Assembly (NCBI RefSeq): GCF_040371945.1 | Contig: NZ_BAABWS010000001.1 | Coordinates: 124,001 to 188,000 of the forward strand | Length of the DNA: 64,000 nt | Source: Litorivita sp040371945 | Lineage (GTDB): Bacteria > Pseudomonadota > Alphaproteobacteria > Rhodobacterales > Rhodobacteraceae | Reading direction: 5' to 3' | In this document: piece after piece, positions 51,085 to 59,447 of the stretch | Position numbering within the stretch: the first letter of the stretch is position 1 | Layout: every line of letters starts with the position of its first letter | Position numbers and translations under genes: made by a program | The notes under the pieces: generated by a model | Database searches by the model: none | What the model was told of the DNA's origin: nothing | The model's input: the letters and a program-made list of their open reading frames with translations, nothing else

Positions 51085-52032
51085 CTATCGGGCCGAGGCA
51101 GCGCGCGAAGCAGGCGCGAGGGCAGGGCCGTGGCCATGCTCTGCGGTCCAAGTCGTTGCGGTTTTGATACCGCCGAGCGGGAAGAAATGCACCCCCTCGA
51201 TCAGGCTTTGCGGATTGGCGGCCTTATAGGCGGCCAGATCGGCCAAAATCGCATCGGGCGTATAGGGCAAAAGCAGCTTGCTGACATCCATTGCGCGCTT
51301 TTGCAAAACCTTCAACGACGGGCCAACGCCGCAAGACATGGCAAAGGTGATGAGGGTTTGCAATTTGGCAGGGGCGGCAAGGCCGAGGTGGATCGGCATG
51401 GTGATCCCCGCCTGCGCTAGGCTCTCGGCCCAAGCGATCAGCGGCGCGGCCTCAAAGGCGAATTGCGTGACAATGGCCATATCGGCATCGGTGCGCTCGG
51501 CGTAGGCCTGTTTGAATGCCAAAGCCGCATCGACATTGGCGCGCCCGCCCGCAGGGTCAATATCGCGGCTGCCTTCGGGATGGCCCGCGACGTGCAAGCG
51601 CTCGAAGCCATTGGCATCAAAGACGCCGCTTTCGATCAGGTCCATCGAATTGTCGAACGGGCCGCGCGCTTGCGCAATACCGCCCGCCAGCAAAAGCGCC
51701 TGACGCACATCGGCCTCGCCTTGATAGCGGGCAATCCAGTCATTGAGCGCATCGCGCGACGGCACAGAGCGGGCCGGAATATGCGGCATGACCGCAAAAC
51801 CTTCATGCGCGATACGTTTGGCCGTGGCGATCATATCCTCGATCGGCGTGCCGTCGATATGGGCAACATAGACCCGCGTGCCCTTGGGCAGAATCTCGGC
51901 GAAACTGTCGATCTTGGCGGCGGTGCGCGGCATGACTTCGATCGAATATCCGGCCATCAGGGCGCGCGCATCGGCGCCCATCACATTGCCGGTCGTCTTG
52001 CTTGCGCTCTTCTTGAAGTTAAACAATGCCAT
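51085..52032 (-). CDS. Methylenetetrahydrofolate reductase-like protein
   Basis: A 315-residue TIM-barrel flavoprotein related to methylenetetrahydrofolate reductase. Recognisable parts are SIEVMPRTAAKIDSFAEILPKGTRVYVAH, GFAVMPHIPARSV, LLLAGGIAQARGPFDNSMDLIESG, RLHVAGHPEGSRDI, MAIVTQFAFEAAPLIAW and MPIHLGLAAPAKLQTLITFAM. Start 52032 (MALFNFKKSASK) has GGAGG upstream. It is shorter in the N-terminal part than MetF and forms a distinct subgroup common in Rhodobacterales beside the methyltransferase and the small virulence-factor-like gene. Confidence 0.87.
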   Translation of the reverse strand: MALFNFKKSASKTTGNVMGADARALMAGYSIEVMPRTAAKIDSFAEILPKGTRVYVAHIDGTPIEDMIATAKRIAHEGFAVMPHIPARSVPSRDALNDWIARYQGEADVRQALLLAGGIAQARGPFDNSMDLIESGVFDANGFERLHVAGHPEGSRDIDPAGGRANVDAALAFKQAYAERTDADMAIVTQFAFEAAPLIAWAESLAQAGITMPIHLGLAAPAKLQTLITFAMSCGVGPSLKVLQKRAMDVSKLLLPYTPDAILADLAAYKAANPQSLIEGVHFFPLGGIKTATTWTAEHGHGPALAPASRAASAR

Positions 52033-52058
52033 CGCGGCCTCCAAAATGCGGCTTGGGA

Positions 52059-52361
52059 TCACTGCGTGTCCCAACCGTCCCCATCGATCAGCGCTTTGAT
52101 CCGCGCCTGATCGAATTCCTGCTCCAGCCGCTGCGCTTGCGCTTCGGCCACCTCCGAGGGTTCGCCCTCTACCGCACCAAAGGGCACCTTTCGCCATTCG
52201 GCGAGATAGGCATCGGCGTCCTTCGCCCCCACTTTCATCGCGGCGCGGTCGATCGCCTGCTCGAAACGTTCGGGCAATTGGATCTTGGCGGCGCGGCGGC
52301 CTTTGCCGACAATCACCTGCGCGGGGATGTCGCGCCAATAAACGATTGTGACTTCGGGCAT
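52059..52361 (-). CDS. Small 'virulence factor' domain protein
   Basis: A 100-residue protein matching the PF13769-type domain named Virulence_fact: PEVTIVYWRDIPAQVIVGKGRRAAKIQLPERFEQAIDRAAMKVG in outline, then ADAYLAEWRK. The name is historical; the domain is found beside folate and corrinoid genes and its role is unknown. Start 52361 with AAGGA upstream. It is the first gene of the leftward three-gene module. Confidence 0.82.
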   Translation of the reverse strand: MPEVTIVYWRDIPAQVIVGKGRRAAKIQLPERFEQAIDRAAMKVGAKDADAYLAEWRKVPFGAVEGEPSEVAEAQAQRLEQEFDQARIKALIDGDGWDTQ

Positions 52362-52625
52362 GGGTGATTCCTTCACTGCGATCTCTCATTGATAGGGCGC
52401 ATCGGCGCCGCGCTTTGCGTCAAACTCGACACAAGGGCGCGCATTGGCGACGCGGCGCAAGCAGGAGGCAGGCGCGGCCTTGATGTAACGCGGATCGCCA
52501 TGGCAATGCTACGGCGCAGCATCGGAAAAATCCTAAAGATCGTTATGAATGACGCGCGGCGGCGCTTGCGCGAAGAGGCAATAAGGACTACCTTGGGGAT
52601 AACTCGAAAATGGAGGGCGTAACCC

Positions 52626-53738
52626 ATGGCGCCCAAGCGTCCCGAAGGTGCGGGCGCATTCCCGATACCGGTTGAGAGCCCCGCGCCGAAACCGCCTGAT
52701 CCGTCGGAGCTTTATGCTGCGCTGGACCTTGGCACGAACAGTTGCCGCATGTTGGTTGCGCAGCCCAAGGGCAGCCAGTTTCATGTGGTCGATAGTTTCT
52801 CGAAATCCGTGCAACTTGGCGCGGGTCTGGAGAAGTCTGGCCGTCTGTCGCGCTCTTCCATGGCGCGCACCATTCAGGCCCTGCGCATTTGCCAGCAAAA
52901 GCTCAAACGCCATAAGGTCAAACATATGCGCCTCGTGACCACCGAGGCCTGCAGGCGCGCCAAAAACTCGCGCGAATTCATCCGGCAGGTGCGGCGCGAA
53001 ACGGGGCTGCAACTCGACATTATCAAACCCGAGGAAGAAGCGCGTCTGGCGGTGATTTCCTGCGCGCCGCTGGTTTCGACCAAGACCGAACAGCTTTTGG
53101 TCGTCGATATCGGCGGCGGCTCGACCGAATTGGTCTGGATCGACCTTTCGTCAGTGCCCCCGCGCGAGCGCCCGCGCGCCATCATGCGGTTGCACGCAGG
53201 GTTCCATCCGCCCGAAAGCCCGTTTCCCGCCGCCAAAGTGGTGGATTGGATTTCCGTGCCCTTGGGGGTCGCCACTTTGCGCGACCAATTCTCCGACGTC
53301 GAAGACGACGCCGCCCGCTTTGCTTTGATGAGCTGGTTCTTCGAGGAAAACCTTTCGGAATTTGCGCCCTATAAGGATGAGCAGGAGCGCGAGGGATTTC
53401 AGATCATCGGCACCTCCGGCACGGTCACCACGGTGGCCGCCTCCCATTTGGGGCTCAAACGCTATGACCGGACCAAGGTTGACGGGCTGCGCATGACCTC
53501 GGACCAGATCGACCGCGTGATCCGTGGCTATCTCGACCTTGGCGCGGCAGGGCGACGCGCCGATCCGCGTATCGGCATGGACCGGCAGGCGCTGATCATG
53601 TCGGGCTCGGCGATTTTGCAGGCCTTGATGCGCTGCTGGCCGACCGACCGGCTCTCTGTGGCTGATCGCGGTCTGCGCGAGGGGCTGCTTTATGCACAAA
53701 TGAGCGCCAATGGCGTTCTCGAAGACGGACCATTTTGA
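52626..53738 (+). CDS. ppx: Ppx/GppA phosphatase family protein
   Basis: A 370-residue ASKHA-fold phosphatase that hydrolyses polyphosphate or pppGpp. Phosphate loops: YAALDLGTNSCRMLVAQP near residue 31 and LLVVDIGGGSTELVWID near 160; the middle has VTTEACRRAKNSREF and the C-terminal IGTSGTVTTVAASH. It is shorter than E. coli Ppx, lacking the HD-type C-terminal domain, as in most alphaproteobacterial copies. It is coupled with rlmE through TGATG. Confidence 0.93.
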   Translation: MAPKRPEGAGAFPIPVESPAPKPPDPSELYAALDLGTNSCRMLVAQPKGSQFHVVDSFSKSVQLGAGLEKSGRLSRSSMARTIQALRICQQKLKRHKVKHMRLVTTEACRRAKNSREFIRQVRRETGLQLDIIKPEEEARLAVISCAPLVSTKTEQLLVVDIGGGSTELVWIDLSSVPPRERPRAIMRLHAGFHPPESPFPAAKVVDWISVPLGVATLRDQFSDVEDDAARFALMSWFFEENLSEFAPYKDEQEREGFQIIGTSGTVTTVAASHLGLKRYDRTKVDGLRMTSDQIDRVIRGYLDLGAAGRRADPRIGMDRQALIMSGSAILQALMRCWPTDRLSVADRGLREGLLYAQMSANGVLEDGPF

Positions 53739-54586
53739 TGACAAATTCGACCACGGGCGCGGGCAATGGAGGCGGCACGGGCGGCGGCACTGGCGGCGGT
53801 AAGGGCGGCAAGAAAGGCGGCCCCAAAAAAGGCCCCTCGGGCGCGCGCAAGGCCAAGACCCCCACCGGAAAAAATACCTCCGGCCGCGGGCAACGCGAAT
53901 TGACCGTCAAGGTCAAAACCGCGCGCGGACGCACGCTCAGCTCGACCCGCTGGCTGCAACGACAGCTCAACGATCCCTATGTCAAACGCGCCCAAGCCGA
54001 AGGCTATCGCGGGCGGGCGGCCTATAAGATTATGGAACTTGACGATAAATTCCGCTTCCTCGTGCCGGGTGCGCGGGTGGTCGATCTTGGCTGTGCACCG
54101 GGCGGCTGGCTTCAGGTGGCGGTCAAACGCTGCAACGTTCTGGGCGAGAAAAGCGGCAAATCCGTCGGCACCATCTTGGGGGTCGATCTGCAAGAGGTCG
54201 AACCTTTGGCGGGCTGCGAGATCCACCAGTTGGATTTCATGGAAGACGACGCCGACCTGAAGGTCAAAGCGTGGCTGGGCGGCAAGGCCGATGTGGTCAT
54301 GTCGGATATGGCGGCCTCTTCCTCGGGGCACAAACAAACCGACCACCTGCGTATCATCGCGCTGTGCGAGGCGGCGGCCTATTTCGCCTTTGATGTGCTG
54401 GACGATGGCGGCACCTTTGTGGCCAAGGTTCTGGCGGGCGGCGCGGAGGGCGAATTGCAAAAACTGCTCAAGCAGCGGTTTGACAAGGTTCACCACGTCA
54501 AACCGCCATCCTCGCGATCCGACAGTTCGGAGAAATTTGTGGTCGCGATGGGCTATCGGCGTCCCGAGGGCGAAGAGGCGGAGTGA
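53738..54586 (+). CDS. rlmE: 23S rRNA (uridine 2'-O) methyltransferase RlmE
   Basis: A 282-residue RrmJ/FtsJ methyltransferase that modifies U2552 of 23S rRNA. The catalytic core is typical: GYRGRAAYKIMELDDKF, VDLGCAPGGWLQVA (SAM binding, near 110), LGVDLQEVEPL, VVMSDMAASSSGHKQTDH and FVAKVLAGG; the K-D-K-E tetrad is present in outline. The N-terminal 70 residues are an added low-complexity stretch of Gly, Lys and Pro. Start 53738 is the ATG overlapping the ppx stop. Confidence 0.94.
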   Translation: MTNSTTGAGNGGGTGGGTGGGKGGKKGGPKKGPSGARKAKTPTGKNTSGRGQRELTVKVKTARGRTLSSTRWLQRQLNDPYVKRAQAEGYRGRAAYKIMELDDKFRFLVPGARVVDLGCAPGGWLQVAVKRCNVLGEKSGKSVGTILGVDLQEVEPLAGCEIHQLDFMEDDADLKVKAWLGGKADVVMSDMAASSSGHKQTDHLRIIALCEAAAYFAFDVLDDGGTFVAKVLAGGAEGELQKLLKQRFDKVHHVKPPSSRSDSSEKFVVAMGYRRPEGEEAE

Positions 54587-54973
54587 TTACCCCGCCTCGC
54601 TACGCGCGGCCAGTGCGGCGCGGGCGAGTTTTTTTGGATAGAGCCGTTTGAGTATGCCTTTGCCCGCCGTGATCGGGGCAGGGGTCGAATCTGCGGCTTT
54701 TGGCGCGCCGCCGTCGCGCGGCGCAGCACGCTCAAAGCTCTGCGCCGCTTGGCTTGCAAAAGACGTTTGCGGCAAAGTGGCCTGAGCCTGAGCCTGTGCC
54801 TGTGAGGTAGGCGCAAAATTGTCGCTCCGGCCCGCTTGCAAGCCCGAAGCCTGCGCGCCTGCGCCGTCCAGCGATCCTTGACGCAGCAGCGCAAAAAGCT
54901 GCGCATGACGCGCGCCGCCGCGCGCATCGGATGAACGTCCTAGTGTTTGTTCTGTCTGCTTCAACTCACCCAT
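54587..54973 (-). CDS. Small Ala-rich protein of unknown function
   Basis: A 128-residue protein, rich in Ala, Gln and Ser, with a short AQAQAQAQ repeat in the middle and a basic C terminus (ILKRLYPKKLARAALAA). Start 54973 (MGELKQTEQTLG) has GAGAGGTG upstream. Low complexity suggests a disordered protein. Its stop is directly adjacent to the rlmE stop on the other strand. No family recognised. Confidence 0.6.
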   Translation of the reverse strand: MGELKQTEQTLGRSSDARGGARHAQLFALLRQGSLDGAGAQASGLQAGRSDNFAPTSQAQAQAQATLPQTSFASQAAQSFERAAPRDGGAPKAADSTPAPITAGKGILKRLYPKKLARAALAARSEAG

Positions 54974-55176
54974 AAAACACCTCTCAATACGGCCCCACGC
55001 CGAACTCGAAACACAATTCACCTCATGTCCTGCCATGCAAATATGGCGATAGTCTTGCGCAATCGGCGCTATTTCGCGCGGTTTTGAGGAAAATCGACGG
55101 CGTTTGCAATGATTTGCCTAAAACTCGCCCGATATAGGCAACCTTGCGGAAAGACATTCCCGATACAAGCGCTGAC

Positions 55177-56049
55177 ATGATTCATGCAGGCGACACCACA
55201 GGGCGCAGCCGACGCTCCGGTTGGCCCCCCATCATGCGGGGCATCGTATCCTATATGGCGCCGCGCGGTTGGGTCGACGGCGCGATCAAGCTGGCCTCTA
55301 CCCTATGCCTGATCACCAGCTTCAGCCTGCTGGTGCAAGTCACCCTGTTTGGCGCATTGGTCGGCTCTTTCGTCCACATCGCGCTGCTGACGGCGATTGT
55401 CAGCCTGCCGTTCATGCTCTTCACCTTCATGGTCACGCGCTACCTCTATCTTTTGCAAAAGAGCCTTGCCGAACTGGCCACGACCGATGTTCTGACCGGC
55501 TTGCCCAACCGGCGCGCATTTCTCAATGCGGTCAGCCAGCTCGACGCGCAGGGCGAGACGGGGGCGCTTTTGTTGCTTGATGCGGATTATTTCAAATCGA
55601 TCAACGACACCTATGGACATAGCGTCGGCGATGAATGCCTGCGCGCGATCGGGCGGCACCTGCGCCGTGTTCTGGAGGATGAGAAAATCGTCGGGCGCTA
55701 TGGCGGCGAGGAGTTTGCCGTATTCTTGCCCAGCTCGAGCCTCGCCGAAGCGCGTGAGATCGGTGAGCGGTTGAGCCAAGCCATCGAAGTGCCGACCAAG
55801 ACAGTTTTGCAGCACGCCGCTCATGCGCCGCAAGAGCTCGGTTCGACCGGCACGTTGGGCAGCGGCACGATTGTTTTGACGCTCTCCGTGGGCGGCGCGA
55901 TGCCGGAGGCGGGCCAATCGCTCAACCAACAGTTTTACTGCGCGGACAAGGCCCTTTACCGCGCCAAAGCGCAGGGCCGTGCGCGGCTGGTGATCTACGA
56001 GTCGATCTGGGATTCTGGTGGCCTGTCGGATATCGGGATGCAGGCCTAG
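55177..56049 (+). CDS. GGDEF domain protein (likely diguanylate cyclase)
   Basis: A 290-residue membrane protein with two N-terminal helices (about 40-60 and 65-90) and a C-terminal GGDEF domain: TTDVLTGLPNRRAFL, LLLLDADYFKSINDTYGHSVGDECL and the active-site loop GRYGGEEF. GGEEF is a functional variant that makes cyclic di-GMP from GTP. The inhibitory I-site RxxD is absent (EDEKIVGR precedes the loop). The start is uncertain: ATG 55177 or TTG 55144. Confidence 0.88.
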   Translation: MIHAGDTTGRSRRSGWPPIMRGIVSYMAPRGWVDGAIKLASTLCLITSFSLLVQVTLFGALVGSFVHIALLTAIVSLPFMLFTFMVTRYLYLLQKSLAELATTDVLTGLPNRRAFLNAVSQLDAQGETGALLLLDADYFKSINDTYGHSVGDECLRAIGRHLRRVLEDEKIVGRYGGEEFAVFLPSSSLAEAREIGERLSQAIEVPTKTVLQHAAHAPQELGSTGTLGSGTIVLTLSVGGAMPEAGQSLNQQFYCADKALYRAKAQGRARLVIYESIWDSGGLSDIGMQA

Positions 56050-56190
56050 GGCTCGGTCGGCCTAATTTATGTGCAACGGTACACGCCGCAGGCGCGCGGA
56101 TGGGGGGCGGCGCATGATTTGCAGCGTTGCGCCGGTCCGCCAAGCAGAAATATGCTTGTATCCTTGCACGCGGCGACGCCTAATGGGTCC

Positions 56191-57621
56191 ATGAATGACA
56201 TACCCCAATTCTTTGATGAGATGTTCGCGTCAGACGGCAGGCCCCGTGACGCATACGCGCAATATCACCGCTGGTTCGATCAAGAAGACGCGCGCCACCT
56301 GCGCAAAAAATCGGCAGAGGCCGAAGCGTTTTTCCGCCGTGTCGGGATCACCTTCAACGTCTACGGGCAGGACGAGGCTGACGAGCGGTTGATCCCCTTC
56401 GACATTGTCCCGCGGATTATATCGGGGCGCGAGTGGAGCAGGCTGGAGAAGGGTATCGAGCAGCGCGTGCGCGCCATCAACGCCTTTTTGCATGATATCT
56501 ATCACCGGCAGGAGATTTTGCGCGCGGGCCGTATCCCCGCCGAGATCATCGCCGGAAACGCCGCCTTCTTGCCGCAGATGATCGGCGTCACGCCTCCGGG
56601 CGGTATCTATAGCCATATTTTGGGCGTCGATCTGGTGCGCACGGGCGAAGACGAGTTTTTCGTGCTCGAGGACAATGCGCGCACGCCTTCGGGCGTGTCC
56701 TATATGCTCGAGAACCGCGAGACGATGTTGCAAATGTTCCCCGAGCTGTTCAATGGTTTGAACGTGCGGCCCGTGAGCAGCTATCCGCAGCAATTGCGCC
56801 GCTCTTTGGCCGCCTCGGCCCCGCAAGATCGCGGCTCCAGCAAGCCGGTGATCGCGGTTCTGACGCCGGGAATTCACAATTCGGCGTATTTCGAACATGC
56901 GTTTTTGGCCGATCAGATGGGCGTCGAGCTGGTCGAAAGTCATGATCTGACCATTCGCGACGGTCGGGTGGCGATGCGCACCACCCAAGGCTATCAACCG
57001 GTCGACGTGATCTATCGCCGTGTCGATGACGATTACCTCGATCCGCTGAGTTTCAACCCCAATTCCATGCTTGGCGTGCCCGGAATTATGGATATCTACC
57101 GCGCGGGGCGGATTACCATCGCCAATGCGCCGGGCACAGGGATCGCTGATGACAAGGCGCTCTATAGCTATATGCCTGACATCGTGGAGTTTTATACCGG
57201 CGAGACCGCGATCTTGAAAAACGTGCCGACATGGCGCTGCTCGGAAGCCGATAGCCTTGCCTATGTGCTTGATCATCTGTCTGAACTGGTGGTCAAAGAG
57301 GTCCACGGATCGGGCGGCTATGGCATGTTGGTGGGGCCTGCGGCCTCCAAACGCGAACTCAAGGCTTTCGAGAAAAAACTGCGGGCGCGGCCCGCAAATT
57401 ATATCGCGCAGCCGACATTGGCGCTCTCGACTGTGCCGATCCTGACCAAAAAGGGCCTCGCGCCGCGCCACGTCGATTTACGCCCCTTTGTGTTGTGCTC
57501 GCCAGGGCAGGTCGAGATCACACCGGGCGGTTTGACGCGCGTCGCGCTCAAAGAGGGCAGCCTTGTGGTGAACTCGTCACAAGGCGGCGGCACCAAGGAC
57601 ACTTGGGTCTTGGGCGATTGA
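56191..57621 (+). CDS. Circularly permuted type 2 ATP-grasp protein
   Basis: A 476-residue protein of the circularly permuted ATP-grasp family that is encoded with alpha-E and transglutaminase proteins. Marks are PQFFDEMFASDGRPRDAYAQYHRW, GITFNVYGQDEADERLIPFDIVPRII, ILGVDLVRTGEDEFFVLEDNARTPSGVSYMLENRE, VDVIYRRVDDDYLDP, VKEVHGSGGYGMLVGP. ATP-grasp enzymes join a carboxylate to an amine. Its product in this family is unknown; a peptide-like modification is the usual proposal. Start 56191 (MNDIPQFFDEM) is chosen because homologues begin there. Three functionally linked genes follow at 18, 8 and 48 bases. Confidence 0.92.
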   Translation: MNDIPQFFDEMFASDGRPRDAYAQYHRWFDQEDARHLRKKSAEAEAFFRRVGITFNVYGQDEADERLIPFDIVPRIISGREWSRLEKGIEQRVRAINAFLHDIYHRQEILRAGRIPAEIIAGNAAFLPQMIGVTPPGGIYSHILGVDLVRTGEDEFFVLEDNARTPSGVSYMLENRETMLQMFPELFNGLNVRPVSSYPQQLRRSLAASAPQDRGSSKPVIAVLTPGIHNSAYFEHAFLADQMGVELVESHDLTIRDGRVAMRTTQGYQPVDVIYRRVDDDYLDPLSFNPNSMLGVPGIMDIYRAGRITIANAPGTGIADDKALYSYMPDIVEFYTGETAILKNVPTWRCSEADSLAYVLDHLSELVVKEVHGSGGYGMLVGPAASKRELKAFEKKLRARPANYIAQPTLALSTVPILTKKGLAPRHVDLRPFVLCSPGQVEITPGGLTRVALKEGSLVVNSSQGGGTKDTWVLGD

Positions 57622-57639
57622 TGCGGGAGGCACAAGAAT

Positions 57640-58581
57640 ATGCTAGGTAAAACCGCAGGCGGGCTGTTTTGGCTGTTTCGTTTTCTGGAGCGCGCGGAAA
57701 ACACCGCGCGATTGGTGGAAACCGGTTGGCGCATCGCGCTGACACGGCAAAATGCCGCCGCCGCCGAATGGGAATCCGTGCTCAACACCGCGGGGCTTCG
57801 CACGGCCTATCTGGAAAACCACGAAGATTTTGATGGCTCGGCCGTGATCAACTTCCTGCTGCGCGACAAGGAATGCCCCTCATCGGTGCGCGCCTCGATC
57901 AATGCGGCGCGTTCGAACGCGCGTATGGTGCGCACGGCGCTGACCTCAGAAGTGTGGGAAGCGGTGAATGAATGCTGGATGGATATCAACACCTTGCTCA
58001 AACGTCCGGTGTCCGACCGGTCTTTGGCCGAAACCCTTGCCGCGATCCGGTTTCGCAGCGCGGTTGTGCGCGGGGCCTTGCATGGCACGATGCTGCGCAA
58101 CGACACCTTTTGGTTTTCGCGTCTGGGCACCTTTGTCGAGCGGGCCGATAATACGGCGCGTATTTTGGATATGAAATACTATGTGCTGCTGCCCACGGCG
58201 GCCTTTGTCGGATCCTCAATCGACAACACCCAATGGGAGACGATCTTGCGCTCGGTCTCTGCCGATCGCTCGTATCGCTGGATCAAGGGCGACGAGACCA
58301 ATCCGCGCGATATTGCCGATTTCCTGATCCTTGATCGCCGTTTGCCGCGCTCCTTGGCGTTTTGCTATGAAAAGATCGAAGAAAACCTGTCTCGCCTCTC
58401 GGCCGAATATGGCAATGAGCCGCAATCTCTTGATCTCGTGCGCCAGCATAATGCGCGCTACCACGGGCGCGACATCGATCTGATCTTTGACGAGGGCCTG
58501 CACGAATTTTTGGAACGCTCCATCGCCCGCACCGGTGATCTGGCGCAGCAAATCGAAGCCGATTTCGGCTTTTACGGTTAG
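57640..58581 (+). CDS. Alpha-E domain protein
   Basis: A 313-residue, all-helical protein of the alpha-E family (COG2307 type), always found with the permuted ATP-grasp gene. It starts with MLGKTAGGLFWLFRFLERAENTARLVE and contains RGALHGTMLRNDTFWFSRLGTFVERADNTARILDMKYY and SLAFCYEKIEENL. It is thought to assist or complement the ATP-grasp enzyme. Start 57640 has GGGAGG upstream. Confidence 0.92.
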   Translation: MLGKTAGGLFWLFRFLERAENTARLVETGWRIALTRQNAAAAEWESVLNTAGLRTAYLENHEDFDGSAVINFLLRDKECPSSVRASINAARSNARMVRTALTSEVWEAVNECWMDINTLLKRPVSDRSLAETLAAIRFRSAVVRGALHGTMLRNDTFWFSRLGTFVERADNTARILDMKYYVLLPTAAFVGSSIDNTQWETILRSVSADRSYRWIKGDETNPRDIADFLILDRRLPRSLAFCYEKIEENLSRLSAEYGNEPQSLDLVRQHNARYHGRDIDLIFDEGLHEFLERSIARTGDLAQQIEADFGFYG

Positions 58582-58589
58582 GGGGCGCA

Positions 58590-59399
58590 ATGCGGCTGAA
58601 GATTTCACATACGACGACCTACCGCTATGACGCGCCAGTGCATTATGCGCTGCAACAATTGCGACTCACCCCGCGCAGCGACCACGGCCAGACCATCGAA
58701 AGCTGGAACGCGCGCATCACCGGCGGCACCGCGCAGGTCAGCTTTGACGATCATTTCGGTAATCACGTCGATCTGGTGCTGATGGACGATGGCGCGCAGG
58801 AGATCGCCATCACCTGCGAGGGCGTGGTCTTGACCGAGGACCGTGCCGGTATTGTCGGACAGCATCGCGGCTATGCGCCGCTTTGGCTCTATAAAGAAAC
58901 CACAACGCCGACAACGCCCGATGCGGGGTTGCGCAAACTGGCGCGCGGCTATGGAAAATCGGGCAACGAAGGCGGCGCCTTGATCAGCGAATTGCACGCC
59001 TTGTCGGCCGAGATCCTTGAACACGTGGCCTATACCACCGGACGCACCGATGCCGCGACCACCGCCGATGAGGCTTGGGCCGCAGGGCACGGCGTGTGCC
59101 AAGACCATGCGCATATCATGATCACCGCCGCGCGGCTCATGGGGCTTCCGGCGCGCTATGTCAGCGGCTATCTGATGATGGAAGGCGTCAGCGAACAAGA
59201 GGCCACCCACGCGTGGTGCGAGGTCTTTGTCGATGGACTCGGCTGGGTCGGCTATGATGTCTCCAACGGTATTTCCCCTGACGAGCGCTACGTGCGCGTC
59301 GCCACGGGGCGCGACTATTTCGATGCCGCGCCCATTCACGGGTTACGTTTGGGAACAGGTAACGAAGATTTGCATGTGCGCTTGCAAGTGCAGCAATAG
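58590..59399 (+). CDS. Transglutaminase-like protein
   Basis: A 269-residue protein with a bacterial transglutaminase N-terminal beta domain (MRLKISHTTTYRYDAPVHYALQQLRLTPR) and a papain-like catalytic core. The triad is visible: Cys in AGHGVCQDHAHIMI (about residue 170), His in ATHAWCEVFV (about 209) and Asp in GWVGYDVSNG. It may act as a peptidase or amide-forming enzyme on the ATP-grasp product. It is third in the four-gene set. Confidence 0.93.
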   Translation: MRLKISHTTTYRYDAPVHYALQQLRLTPRSDHGQTIESWNARITGGTAQVSFDDHFGNHVDLVLMDDGAQEIAITCEGVVLTEDRAGIVGQHRGYAPLWLYKETTTPTTPDAGLRKLARGYGKSGNEGGALISELHALSAEILEHVAYTTGRTDAATTADEAWAAGHGVCQDHAHIMITAARLMGLPARYVSGYLMMEGVSEQEATHAWCEVFVDGLGWVGYDVSNGISPDERYVRVATGRDYFDAAPIHGLRLGTGNEDLHVRLQVQQ

Positions 59400-59447
59400 A
59401 GCGTAAATACATCGCTGGCGCGCGGCGCGCCCAAGGACAGACAAGCC

